Source: Planobispora longispora (GTDB lineage: Bacteria; Actinomycetota; Actinomycetes; Streptosporangiales; Streptosporangiaceae). From it: a stretch of 64,000 bases of DNA. The position numbers and the translations under genes are program-made. This document shows positions 28,658 to 36,761 of this stretch, in pieces; within the stretch, counting starts at the first letter, position 1; every line of letters begins with the position of its first letter. The notes beneath the pieces were generated by a model, which did not search any database, was not told the DNA's origin, and saw only the letters and a list, made by a program, of their open reading frames with translations. The stretch spans positions 84,758 to 148,757 of the forward strand of contig NZ_BOOH01000056.1 of NCBI RefSeq assembly GCF_016863135.1. The letters are read 5' to 3'.

Positions 28658-29950
28658 TCACGCGGAGGTCCTCCGGGCGCCGGCGAGATCGATGTCGCGG
28701 GTCTCGGGGGCGAGGGCGAGCCCGGCCACGGTCAGGGCCAGCGCCGCCACCACGTACAGCGAGACGGCCAGGGTGGTGCCGAAGGCGTCCAGCAGCTGCA
28801 GGGCGATGATCGGGGCCAGGGCCCCGCCGAAGATCCCGGCGACCTGGTAGCCCATCGAGGCGCCGCTGTAGCGCAGCCGGGTGCTGAACAGCTCGGCGAT
28901 GAAGGCCGCCTGCGGGCCGTACATCGCGGCATGACAGGCCAGCGCCACGACCGAGGCCAGGGCGATCACCGGGAAGGACCTCGTGTCCAGGAGCGGGAAG
29001 AAGGCGAAGACCCAGACCGCCGTCGCGGCGGCGCCCGCCAGGTAGACCGGGCGTCTGCCCACCCGGTCCGACAGCGCGCCGAACAGCGGCATGAGGAACA
29101 GCTGCACGGCCGAGCCGATCAGCACGGCGTTCAGCGCGACGCTCCGGTCCATTCCCAGCGTCGTGCCGACGTAGGACAGGCTGTAGGTGGCGAACGTGTA
29201 GAAGGCGACGTCCACGCCGATGCGCGCGAGGAACGCCGCGGCCAGCTCGCGCGGGTGGGTGCGGATCACCTCCGCCAGCGGCGTCCGCGCCTTGCGCCCG
29301 GCCTGCTCCACCTCGGCGAACAGCGGCGACTCCACGATGGTGAGCCGGATCCACAGGCCCACGACCACCAGCACGCCCGAGAGCAGGAACGGCACCCGCC
29401 AGCCCCAGCTCAGGAAGGCGTCCTCGGGCAGCGCCGCGGACATCACCCCGAGCACGGCCGCCGCGAGCAGGTTCCCCGCGGGCACGCCGACCTGCGGCCA
29501 GCTCGCGTTGAACCCGCGCCGCCGGGGGTCGCCGTGCTCGATGGACATCAGCACGGCCCCGCCCCACTCCCCGCCCAGCCCCAGGCCCTGCAGGAAACGC
29601 AGGGCGACCAGGAGCAGCGGGGCGGCCACGCCGATCGTCGCGTAGCCGGGCACCAGGCCGATGAGGAAGGTCGAGATCCCCATCACCAGCAGGGTCGCCA
29701 CCAGCACGTTCTTGCGGCCGACGCGGTCGCCGAAGTGACCGGCCACGATGCCGCCCAGCGGCCTGGCGATGAACCCGACGGCGTAGGTGAGGAACGCCAG
29801 CAGCGTCCCGGTCAGGGGCTCGAAGGTCGGGAAGAAGAGCTTGTTGAAGACCAGGGCGGCGGCCGAGCCGTACAGGAAGAAGTCGTACCACTCCAGTGAG
29901 GTGCCGATCAGGCCGGCCACGATGACCCGCCTGGCTTGGGAGCCTGCCAT
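28658..29950 (-). CDS. MHS-family MFS transporter (shikimate/alpha-ketoglutarate permease type)
   Basis: A 430-residue, twelve-helix proton symporter for organic acids. SLEWYDFFLYGSAAALVFNK near the N-terminus and GHFGDRVGRKNVLVATLLVM (loop 2-3) are the hallmarks of the metabolite:H+ symporter branch; LSDRVGRRPVYLAG repeats the motif in the second half. ATG 29950 has GGAGCG upstream. It is divergent from a GntR/FadR regulator 88 bases away, with two inverted repeats between them, so that regulator probably controls it. The ligand is likely a carboxylate. Confidence 0.88.
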   Translation of the reverse strand: MAGSQARRVIVAGLIGTSLEWYDFFLYGSAAALVFNKLFFPTFEPLTGTLLAFLTYAVGFIARPLGGIVAGHFGDRVGRKNVLVATLLVMGISTFLIGLVPGYATIGVAAPLLLVALRFLQGLGLGGEWGGAVLMSIEHGDPRRRGFNASWPQVGVPAGNLLAAAVLGVMSAALPEDAFLSWGWRVPFLLSGVLVVVGLWIRLTIVESPLFAEVEQAGRKARTPLAEVIRTHPRELAAAFLARIGVDVAFYTFATYSLSYVGTTLGMDRSVALNAVLIGSAVQLFLMPLFGALSDRVGRRPVYLAGAAATAVWVFAFFPLLDTRSFPVIALASVVALACHAAMYGPQAAFIAELFSTRLRYSGASMGYQVAGIFGGALAPIIALQLLDAFGTTLAVSLYVVAALALTVAGLALAPETRDIDLAGARRTSA

Positions 29951-29979
29951 GTGCTCGCTCCTTACGTGGACGAATATTT

Positions 29980-30022
29980 TCAACGTAAGGATCGTTGAAC
30001 AATTGGACAAGATGCTTGTTCC
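29980..30022. promoter_or_regulatory. Inverted repeats between MFS and GntR genes, candidate operators
   Basis: TCAACG-N7-CGTTGA (29980-29998) is a perfect inverted repeat, and GGACAAG-ATG-CTTGTTCC (30005-30022) is an almost perfect one. Both lie in the 88-base divergent gap, which is unusually AT-rich for this genome. FadR-type regulators bind short palindromes of this sort next to their own gene. Confidence 0.5.
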
Positions 30023-30038
30023 ATGATTTTGTCGGCCC

Positions 30039-30725
30039 GTGGACAGCGTCGTCTCCGAGCTCCAGCGCGACCTCGACCGCCTGGGGCGCAGCAGCACCGC
30101 CGAGCGGGTCGCCGACATCCTGCGCGACCGGATCGCCGGCGGTCTGTTCACGCCGGGGCAGCGGCTCTCGGAGGAGGTCATCGGCGCGGCGCTCAAGGTC
30201 TCCCGCAACACCCTGCGCGAGGCCTTCCGGCTGCTCGGCCACGAGAGGCTGCTGGAGCACCGGCTCAACCGCGGGGTGTTCGTGCGGGTGCTGTCGGCCG
30301 AGGACGTGGCCGATCTCTACCGGGTGCGCCGCGTGATCGAGGGCGCCGCGGTACGGCGCGGCGCGGGCGCGTCCCACGAGGCGCTCGCCGCGATGGAGGA
30401 GGCCGTCGCCGCCGCGTCCCGGGCCGCCGCGGAGGACCGCTGGCAGGACGTGGGCACCGCGAACATCCGCTTCCACCAGGCCCTGGCCGCCCTCAACGGC
30501 AGTCCCCGCCTGGACGAGACCATGCGCCAGCTCCTGGCCGAGCTGCGCCTGGTCTTCCACGTCATGGAGAACCCCCGGGCCTTCCACGAGCCGTTCGTGG
30601 CCCGCAACCGGGAGCTGGTGGAGCTGATGGCGGCCGGCCGCACGGCGGAGGCCGAGCGCGCCCTGGAGCGCTACCTCGACGACGCCGAAGAACTCCTCAT
30701 GCGCGCCTACACGCCCCGCCCGTGA
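30039..30725 (+). CDS. GntR/FadR-family transcriptional regulator
   Basis: A 228-residue regulator. The winged helix is at about residues 18-85 (ERVADILRDRIAGGLFTPGQ, then LSEEVIGAALKVSRNTLREA) and the C-terminal FCD domain is all-helical with metal/effector-type residues (RFHQALAALNGSPRLDETM). FCD members usually bind small carboxylates. Divergent orientation from the MHS-family transporter suggests it represses that gene and itself. The start is GTG 30039. Confidence 0.9.
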   Translation: MDSVVSELQRDLDRLGRSSTAERVADILRDRIAGGLFTPGQRLSEEVIGAALKVSRNTLREAFRLLGHERLLEHRLNRGVFVRVLSAEDVADLYRVRRVIEGAAVRRGAGASHEALAAMEEAVAAASRAAAEDRWQDVGTANIRFHQALAALNGSPRLDETMRQLLAELRLVFHVMENPRAFHEPFVARNRELVELMAAGRTAEAERALERYLDDAEELLMRAYTPRP

Positions 30726-30819
30726 CCGCACCGGTCATATGCCCTGGCCGCTCCGCCGGAGCCCGCCCGGGTCCACTTGATCGAACTCGCCGGGCGCGCC
30801 CGTTTCCGGTTGTCGTCGG

Positions 30820-31950
30820 GTGAGTCAGAATGGGCGGATGACCTCGCACATCCCGGACGTCCGTGTGATCGCCGGTCCCGACCTGGCCGCTGATCTCCGG
30901 CTGCTCACCGAGGTCGCCGACCGCGAGTTCGCCGCGCTCGGCATCCACGGAACGGTCTCGTCCGCTCCCGATCTGCCCGCGCTGAGAGCCGCCCTGGAGT
31001 CCCCCGGCCCCCTGGTCGTCCTGCCCGGCTCCCACCCCGGGGCCCGCGCCCTCATCCCCGCCCATCCCCAGGCCGTCTGGCTGGACCTCGTCAGATCGGT
31101 TCCCGCCCGGCCCGCGGCCCCCGGCCGCGATGCCCCGCCCGCCCACCTGCACGGCCGGGGGGTCTGGGGGCTGGCCTGGGCGATCCGTCACGCCGTCCAC
31201 CGGCTGCGCCGGCCCGCCCGCCGGGTCGCCTACGGCCCGGACCCCGATCAGTGGGCCGAGGTACGGCTCCCGCGAGAGCCCGCGGGCCCGGGAGATCGTT
31301 CCGAGGCGGGGCGGGAGGCGGTTCCGACCGCGGTGCTCCTGCACGGCGGCTACTGGCGGTCGATCTGGGGCGCCGACCTGATGGACGCGCTCGGCATCGA
31401 CCTGGCGGAGCGCGGTTTCACGGCGTGGAACGTCGAGTACCGCCGTCCCGATCTGCACGGCTGGGCCGCCACGACGGAGGACGTGGCGGCGGCGCTCGCC
31501 CTGGCCGCCGGAGAGGCGCGGGGCCCGGTCGTGGTGATCGGCCACTCGGCGGGCGGGCAGCTCGCGCTGCGCGCGGCGGCCGACGACCGCCGGGTCGCCC
31601 TGGCCGTCTCCCTCGCCGGAGTGCTCGACCTGGTGGAGGGCGACCGCAGGCACCTCAGCTCGGGCGCGGTCGCCGCCGCCCTCGGCGGGTCGGCCGCCGA
31701 GGTGCCCGCGGCCTACGCCGCATCCAGCCCGCTGGAGCGCCTCCCGCTGAAGGTGCCCCAGCTGATCGTCCAGGGCGGCGGCGACGACCTCGACCTGATC
31801 GACCTGGGCCGCCGCTACGCGCGCGCCGCCCAGGCGGCGGGTGATGAAGTGACATATCTGGAAATGTCCGGCGATCACTTCGACGTCATCGACCCCGCCT
31901 CGCCGATCTGGCGCGCGACCGCCGGGGCGATCACCGACTACCCGCTGTGA
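30820..31950 (+). CDS. Alpha/beta-hydrolase, probable kynurenine formamidase, with extra N-terminal domain
   Basis: A 376-residue protein. Residues about 150-376 are an alpha/beta hydrolase: AVLLHGGYWRSIWGADLMDA, nucleophile elbow VIGHSAGGQLALRAA, and SGDHFDVID with the His. HGGYW is the motif of kynurenine formamidases, and tryptophan dioxygenase and kynurenine monooxygenase genes follow, so it probably hydrolyses N-formylkynurenine. Residues about 10-115 form a separate alpha/beta domain (VVLPGSHPGARAL, HLHGRGVWGLAWAIRHAV) that loosely resembles type II dehydroquinase. The start may be GTG 30820 or ATG 30838. Its 3' end overlaps the convergent Lrp gene by 20 bases. Confidence 0.75.
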   Translation: MSQNGRMTSHIPDVRVIAGPDLAADLRLLTEVADREFAALGIHGTVSSAPDLPALRAALESPGPLVVLPGSHPGARALIPAHPQAVWLDLVRSVPARPAAPGRDAPPAHLHGRGVWGLAWAIRHAVHRLRRPARRVAYGPDPDQWAEVRLPREPAGPGDRSEAGREAVPTAVLLHGGYWRSIWGADLMDALGIDLAERGFTAWNVEYRRPDLHGWAATTEDVAAALALAAGEARGPVVVIGHSAGGQLALRAAADDRRVALAVSLAGVLDLVEGDRRHLSSGAVAAALGGSAAEVPAAYAASSPLERLPLKVPQLIVQGGGDDLDLIDLGRRYARAAQAAGDEVTYLEMSGDHFDVIDPASPIWRATAGAITDYPL

Positions 31951-32377
31951 GCGGACGCCAGGGGACCGGGCTGGAGAGCACCATCATGCTCGACGGATGG
32001 CCGTACGGCGCGAGCTTGTCGATCAGCTCCTCGAACGCGGTCATCGACGACGCCGCCACCCGCAGCAGGCAGCACGTCTCCCCGGTCACCCGGTGCACCT
32101 CCAGGATCTCCGGCCAGGCCAGGGCCTGCTCGTCGCGGAGCACGCACCGGGGCCCGTAGCACGACATCCTGATCAGCGCCGCCACCCCGCGCCCGGCCAG
32201 CGCCGGGTCCACCCGCGCGTGGTAACCGGTGATCACCCCGGACTCCTCCATCCGCCGCACCCGCTCGGCCACCGCCGGGGCCGACAGATGCACCCGCCGG
32301 GAGAGCTCGCTGTAGGACAATCGCGCGTCATCCTGCAGCTCAGCCAGGATGGCCCAGTCCATCGCGTCCATCATCAC
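31931..32377 (-). CDS. Lrp/AsnC-family transcriptional regulator
   Basis: A 148-residue regulator. The N-terminal helix-turn-helix (AILAELQDDARLSYSELSRR, then VHLSAPAVAERVRRMEESGV) and the C-terminal RAM/effector domain with VTGETCCLLRVAASSMTAFE are typical of Lrp/AsnC proteins, which respond to amino acids. Divergent from tryptophan dioxygenase, it probably senses tryptophan or kynurenine and controls that operon, as related KynR-type regulators do in other bacteria. The start is GTG 32377 or the ATG three bases on; GGAG precedes both. Its 3' end overlaps the hydrolase gene. Confidence 0.88.
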   Translation of the reverse strand: MMMDAMDWAILAELQDDARLSYSELSRRVHLSAPAVAERVRRMEESGVITGYHARVDPALAGRGVAALIRMSCYGPRCVLRDEQALAWPEILEVHRVTGETCCLLRVAASSMTAFEELIDKLAPYGHPSSMMVLSSPVPWRPLTAGSR

Positions 32378-32422
32378 GCTCCGTCATCCCGTAACCCGAA
32401 TGCCGCCGACGCTTTCCGTTCC

Positions 32423-32448
32423 GAAGGTCAATCGCAAAATCACCTTTC
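32423..32448. promoter_or_regulatory. Candidate Lrp-type operator GAAGGT-N13-ACCTTTC
   Basis: GAAGGT (32423-32428) and ACCTTTC (32442-32448) are inverted arms around an A/T-rich centre, in the 139-base gap between the Lrp gene and kynA. Lrp-family proteins bind such 15-25 base imperfect palindromes next to their own gene. Assignment is by position and symmetry. Confidence 0.4.
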
Positions 32449-32516
32449 TTCCATTATTTCCGGAATCACTGATTCAGACCAGGATGGGTAGGGAGAGCGA
32501 CGAGGAGGACGACCCA

Positions 32517-33371
32517 GTGAACGGCATCCAGCAGCGCACCGAGCAGGACCGGGCCGAGCGGGCCAGGGCCAACGAGGGCCTGCCCACGCTCGGGTTCGAC
32601 TCCGTCACGCCGTACGACGAATACGTCGGCACCGGCACCCTGCACCGGCTCCAGCACACCATCACCGACGCCCCCGAGGAACTGGCCTTCCTCGTCACCA
32701 CCCAGGTGATGGAGCTCTATTTCGGCCTGCTCCGCTCGGAGTGGCAGCTCGCCCAGCGGCAGCTCGACGATGACGACGCCGACGCCGCGGTCCTGACGAT
32801 CAAGCGCACGGTCCGCCACTTCGAGGCGCTCAACGCGGCGTGGGCCTCGCTCAGCTGGCTCACCCCGGCGCAGTTCAACCACTTCCGCGACGCGCTGGGC
32901 GAGGCGTCGGGTTTCCAGTCGGCGGCCTACCGCCACGTGGAGTTCCTGCTCGGCAACAAGTCCGAGGCGCTCATCCGCCCGCACCGCCGCAACTCCGAGG
33001 CCTACGCCGACCTCGTCGCGGCCCTGTCCCGGCCGAGCCTGTACGACTCGGTGCTGGCCTTCCTCTCCCGCAACGGCCACGCGGTCCCCGAGGAGGTGGT
33101 CGAGCGTGACTTCGCCGCCGACTACCAGCCGGACCCCCGCGTGGAGGCGGTCTGGGTCGAGGTGTACGGCGGGCCGCTCGCGCCGCTGGCCGAGGCGCTC
33201 ACCGACCTGGCCGAGCAGTTCTCCGACTGGCGCTACCGGCACCTGATGGCGGTGCGCCGCTCCATGGGCGCCAAGCCCGGCTCGGGCGGATCCAGCGGCC
33301 TGACCTGGCTGGAGCGGAGCATGCGGCGCGAGATCTTCCCCGAACTCTGGACGGCACGCACGCTCATGTGA
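32517..33371 (+). CDS. kynA: Tryptophan 2,3-dioxygenase
   Basis: A 284-residue haem enzyme that opens the indole ring of L-tryptophan to N-formylkynurenine. Conserved stretches are FNHFRDALGEASGFQSAAYR (about residues 118-137), which binds substrate and haem, and DWRYRHLMAVRRSMGAKPGS with the proximal His (RHL) and the SGGSSGLTWL turn. I chose GTG 32517 because GAGGAGG lies nine bases upstream; the frame is open 56 codons further 5' into the regulatory gap. kmo begins ten bases after its stop, in one operon. Confidence 0.95.
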   Translation: MNGIQQRTEQDRAERARANEGLPTLGFDSVTPYDEYVGTGTLHRLQHTITDAPEELAFLVTTQVMELYFGLLRSEWQLAQRQLDDDDADAAVLTIKRTVRHFEALNAAWASLSWLTPAQFNHFRDALGEASGFQSAAYRHVEFLLGNKSEALIRPHRRNSEAYADLVAALSRPSLYDSVLAFLSRNGHAVPEEVVERDFAADYQPDPRVEAVWVEVYGGPLAPLAEALTDLAEQFSDWRYRHLMAVRRSMGAKPGSGGSSGLTWLERSMRREIFPELWTARTLM

Positions 33372-33380
33372 GGTGACAGA

Positions 33381-34850
33381 GTGGACGATCCCCCCGAGGT
33401 CGCCGCCCCCGAGGTGACCATCGTCGGCGCGGGCCTGGTCGGCTGCCTGCTGGCCTGCTTCCTGGCCCGCCGCGGTCACGCGGTGACGGTCTACGAACGG
33501 CGGCCCGACCCGCGCGAGGAGAACGCGGGCCGGAGCCGGTCGATCAACCTGGCGATCTCCGAGCGGGGCATCGACGCCCTGCGCCGGGTCGGCCTGGACG
33601 AGACCGTGCTCAAGGCGGCCCTGCCCATGCCGGGCCGGATGATGCACGCCCCCGACGGCACGCTCAGCTTCCAGCCCTACAGCGCCGACGGCCGCCGGGC
33701 GATCAACTCCATCAGCCGGTCCGCGCTGAACCGAGCGCTCCTCGACGCCGTGGGCGGCTTCCCCGGGGTACGGCTCCGCTTCCGGCACCGGCTCACGACC
33801 CTGGACCCGGACACCGGCCGGATGGAGTTCGACACCCCCGGCGGGCCGGTCACCGCGGTCGCACCTGTGATCATCGGCGCCGACGGCGCCGGCAGCGCGG
33901 TCCGGGCCCGGCTCCAGCACCGGCCCGGCTTCGACCTCCACCAGGAGTACCTGGACTACGGCTACAAGGAGCTCAGCATCCCGGCGCGGGACGGCGACTT
34001 CGCCCTCGATCCCGGCGCTCTGCACATCTGGCCGCGCGGCCGGTCCATGATGATCGCCCTGCCCAACCCGGACCGCTCCTTCACCTGCACGCTGTTCTGG
34101 CCGGAGCGGGAGCTCGCCGAGCTGGACACCCCGGCGAAGGTGGAGCGGGCCTTCACCGAGAACTATCCCGACGCCCGCGCGCTCATCCCGGACCTGGCCG
34201 CCCAGTACGCCCTCAACCCGGTCGGCCACCTGGTCACCGTGCGCTGCGAGCCCTGGACGGTCCTCGGCCGCGCCGCCGTCGTCAGCCTGATCGGCGACGC
34301 CGCCCACGCGATCGTCCCGTTCTACGGCCAGGGCGCCAACTGCGGCTTCGAGGACTGCGCCGAGCTGGACCGCTGCCTGGCGGAGACCGGTGACGACTAC
34401 GCGGCGGCCCTGCTGCTGTACGAGAGCCGCCGCAAGGTCAACACCGACACCATCGCCCGCCTCGCCCTGGACAACTTCGTGGAGATGCGCGACAAGGTCG
34501 CCTCCCGCGCGTTCCTGGCCCGCAAGCGCGCCGAGCACGCCCTGGAGCGCATCCTGCCCGGCCGCTACGTCTCCCGCTACGAACTGGTCTCCTTCAGCAC
34601 CGTCCCCTACGCCGAGGTCGAGCGCCGCGTCGCCCGCCAGCGCCGCTGGACGGCCGCCGCGGCCCTGGTCGTCACGGGGGTGTCCGCCTGGGCGGGGGTG
34701 ATCCTCCGGAACCGGGTCAGGGCCGCGGTGACGGGGCCGGAGCCGGGATCGAAGCCGGGGCCGGCGGCGAAGTCGGGCTTGGCGGCGAAGTGGGGGCCGG
34801 GCCGAGGCCGTGCGGGGACGGGGCGACGCCCGCGCGCAGGGCGGTGGTGA
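33381..34850 (+). CDS. kmo: Kynurenine 3-monooxygenase
   Basis: A 489-residue FAD enzyme that hydroxylates kynurenine to 3-hydroxykynurenine. It shows the N-terminal dinucleotide fold VTIVGAGLVGCLLACFLARR, the family stretch AGRSRSINLAISERG, and VSLIGDAAHAIVPFYGQGAN (GD motif). A hydrophobic segment at about 423-442 (WTAAAALVVTGVSAWAGVIL) fits the C-terminal membrane anchor of this family. The last 47 residues are a low-complexity basic tail that overlaps the 3' end of the convergent LysR gene by 134 bases. No kynureninase gene is in the window. Confidence 0.93.
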   Translation: MDDPPEVAAPEVTIVGAGLVGCLLACFLARRGHAVTVYERRPDPREENAGRSRSINLAISERGIDALRRVGLDETVLKAALPMPGRMMHAPDGTLSFQPYSADGRRAINSISRSALNRALLDAVGGFPGVRLRFRHRLTTLDPDTGRMEFDTPGGPVTAVAPVIIGADGAGSAVRARLQHRPGFDLHQEYLDYGYKELSIPARDGDFALDPGALHIWPRGRSMMIALPNPDRSFTCTLFWPERELAELDTPAKVERAFTENYPDARALIPDLAAQYALNPVGHLVTVRCEPWTVLGRAAVVSLIGDAAHAIVPFYGQGANCGFEDCAELDRCLAETGDDYAAALLLYESRRKVNTDTIARLALDNFVEMRDKVASRAFLARKRAEHALERILPGRYVSRYELVSFSTVPYAEVERRVARQRRWTAAAALVVTGVSAWAGVILRNRVRAAVTGPEPGSKPGPAAKSGLAAKWGPGRGRAGTGRRPRAGRW

Positions 34851-35793
34851 GGGCGACGACCGCGGGGTGGGTTCCCGCGCCGCGCCGGAAGGCGATGCGG
34901 GTGCGGCGGCGCATGGGCAGCGAGGTGAGGCGGACGCCTCCGGGCGGGTCGGCCGCGCCGAGCTCCGGCACCAGCGCCACCCCCTGACCGATCGCGACCA
35001 TCGCCAGGACCGTCCCGAAGTCGTCGATGTGGTGCCGGACCCGCGGGGCGAACCCGGCGGCCTGGCAGGCGCGGACGGTCATCGCGTGGCAGAGCGTGCC
35101 CGGAGTGGAGACGATCCAGGGCTCGTCCCGGCAGCCGACGAGCGCGACGCGCGCCGGCGCGCCGGCGTCCCCGGCCCCGGCCTCGGAGTCGGCTCCGCCT
35201 CCCGCCGCGGGGGACGCGGCGCCGCGGGAGGCGTCCGGGGCGGGGAGGGCGGCGTGGGGGGAGTCCCGGGTGGCGAGGTACATGGGCTCTTCGAGCAGGG
35301 GGAGAGAGTCCAGGGCGAGGTCGGGCTCGGTGGGGACGAAGTCGTACTCGTGGACCAGGGCCACGTCCAGGTCGCCGGCGCGCAGGCGGGGGGCGACCTC
35401 GGCGGGGTCGATCTCGTCCACCATCGGCTCCAGGGCCGGGTGCTCCCGGGCCAGCGCCGCCAGGGCCGCGGGCAGGATGGTGCGGGTCGCCGTGGGGAAG
35501 GCGCCGATCCGGACGGTCCCGCTCAGGTCCGCCCGGGCGGAGGCCAGCTCGGCCGCGGCCTGCTCCAGCCGTTCCAGTACGGCCTCCGCGTGCCCGACCA
35601 GCGCGATCCCCGCCGGGGTGAGCGCCACCCGGCGGCCGGTCCGCTCCAGCAGCGCCACCCCGGCCTCCCGCTCCAGGGCGGAGAGCTGCTGGGAGACCGC
35701 CGACGGAGTGAACATCAGCGCCTCGGCCACCGCGGCGATCGTGCCCCGATGGGAGAGTTCGCGGAGCAGGCGGAGCCTTCGCACATCGAGCAT
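34717..35793 (-). CDS. LysR-family transcriptional regulator
   Basis: A 358-residue LysR-type regulator with an N-terminal winged helix (LRLLRELSHRGTIAAVAEAL, then MFTPSAVSQQLSALEREAGV) and a substrate-binding domain. A Ser/Ala/Gly-rich insert sits at about residues 180-215 (DASRGAASPAAGGGADSEAG), and the C-terminal 30 residues are Pro/Ala/Ser repeats (PSPTSPPAPASIPAPAPSPR). It is divergent from the DapA-like gene, with 71 bases between starts, and may control it. Its end overlaps kmo. Confidence 0.88.
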   Translation of the reverse strand: MLDVRRLRLLRELSHRGTIAAVAEALMFTPSAVSQQLSALEREAGVALLERTGRRVALTPAGIALVGHAEAVLERLEQAAAELASARADLSGTVRIGAFPTATRTILPAALAALAREHPALEPMVDEIDPAEVAPRLRAGDLDVALVHEYDFVPTEPDLALDSLPLLEEPMYLATRDSPHAALPAPDASRGAASPAAGGGADSEAGAGDAGAPARVALVGCRDEPWIVSTPGTLCHAMTVRACQAAGFAPRVRHHIDDFGTVLAMVAIGQGVALVPELGAADPPGGVRLTSLPMRRRTRIAFRRGAGTHPAVVALTTALRAGVAPSPHGLGPAPTSPPSPTSPPAPASIPAPAPSPRP

Positions 35794-35864
35794 CAGATCA
35801 GCTTAACGTTTGGGAAAGAAACGCGAACTGGACCTGCATGGTCGGTGGCCGTCAGGCTCGGAGC

Positions 35865-36740
35865 ATGAACTTCTCCGGTGTGTACGTCCCCCTGATCACC
35901 CCCTTCGCCGAGAGCGGCGCGATCGCCGCCGACGCGCTCGAAGCCCTGGCGCACGAGGTCCTCGACGGCGGGGCGGCGGGCCTGGTCGCGCTCGGCACCA
36001 CCGCCGAGGTCGCCGCGCTCGCGGCGGAGGAACGGCGGGCGGTCGTCGAGATCTGCGGCCGGGTGTGCCGCGAGCGCGGGGCGACGCTGATCGTCGGGGC
36101 CGGGTCGAGCGACACGCGCGGCTCCGCCGAGGCGCTGCTCGCCCTCAAGGGCGAGGCGGACGCCGCGCTGGTGACCGTGCCGTCGTTCGTCCGTCCCTCC
36201 GAGGCCGGGGTGCTCGCCCACTTCACCGCGCTGGCCGGGCAGACCCCGGTGCCGCTGATCGTCTACAACATCCCCTACCGGACCGGCCAGTCCGTGGGCG
36301 CCGCCACCATGCGCGAGATCGGCGGGCTGCCCATGGTCGCCGGGGTCAAGCACGCGGTCGGCGGCGTCGACGCCGACACCGTCGCCCTGCTGGCCGACCC
36401 GCCCGCGGACTTCGCGATCCTCGCCGGGGACGACCCGTTCTTCCCCGCGCTGCTCGCCCTGGGCGCCCGCGGCGGCATCCTCGCCTCCGCCCACCTGGAC
36501 ACCGCCCGCTTCGTCGAGCTCGCCGAGGCATGGCGGGCGGGGGAAGTGGCCCATGCCCGCGCCCTCGGCCACCGCCTGTCGGTCATGTCGGCGAGCCTGT
36601 TCACCGAGCCCAACCCGACGGTCCTGAAGGGCGTGCTGCACGCCCGGGGCCGGATCCCCACCGCCTCGGTACGGCTCCCGCTCCTCCCCGCCCGCCGGGA
36701 GTCGGTCGAGGCGGTGCTGCGGCTCTCGGATCTCTCCTAG
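35865..36740 (+). CDS. DapA/NAL-superfamily lyase (4-hydroxy-tetrahydrodipicolinate synthase-like)
   Basis: A 291-residue (beta/alpha)8 aldolase. ALGTTAEVAAL holds the substrate-binding TT pair, IVYNIPYRTG the catalytic Tyr, and VAGVKHAVGG the Schiff-base Lys. The reaction may be dihydrodipicolinate synthesis, but members with the GTTAE variant and a lone LysR neighbour often act on other keto acids. No other lysine-pathway gene is adjacent, so I do not call it dapA. ATG 35865 has GGAG five bases upstream. Confidence 0.82.
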   Translation: MNFSGVYVPLITPFAESGAIAADALEALAHEVLDGGAAGLVALGTTAEVAALAAEERRAVVEICGRVCRERGATLIVGAGSSDTRGSAEALLALKGEADAALVTVPSFVRPSEAGVLAHFTALAGQTPVPLIVYNIPYRTGQSVGAATMREIGGLPMVAGVKHAVGGVDADTVALLADPPADFAILAGDDPFFPALLALGARGGILASAHLDTARFVELAEAWRAGEVAHARALGHRLSVMSASLFTEPNPTVLKGVLHARGRIPTASVRLPLLPARRESVEAVLRLSDLS

Positions 36741-36761
36741 CCGTGGCGCTCACCGCCGCGG

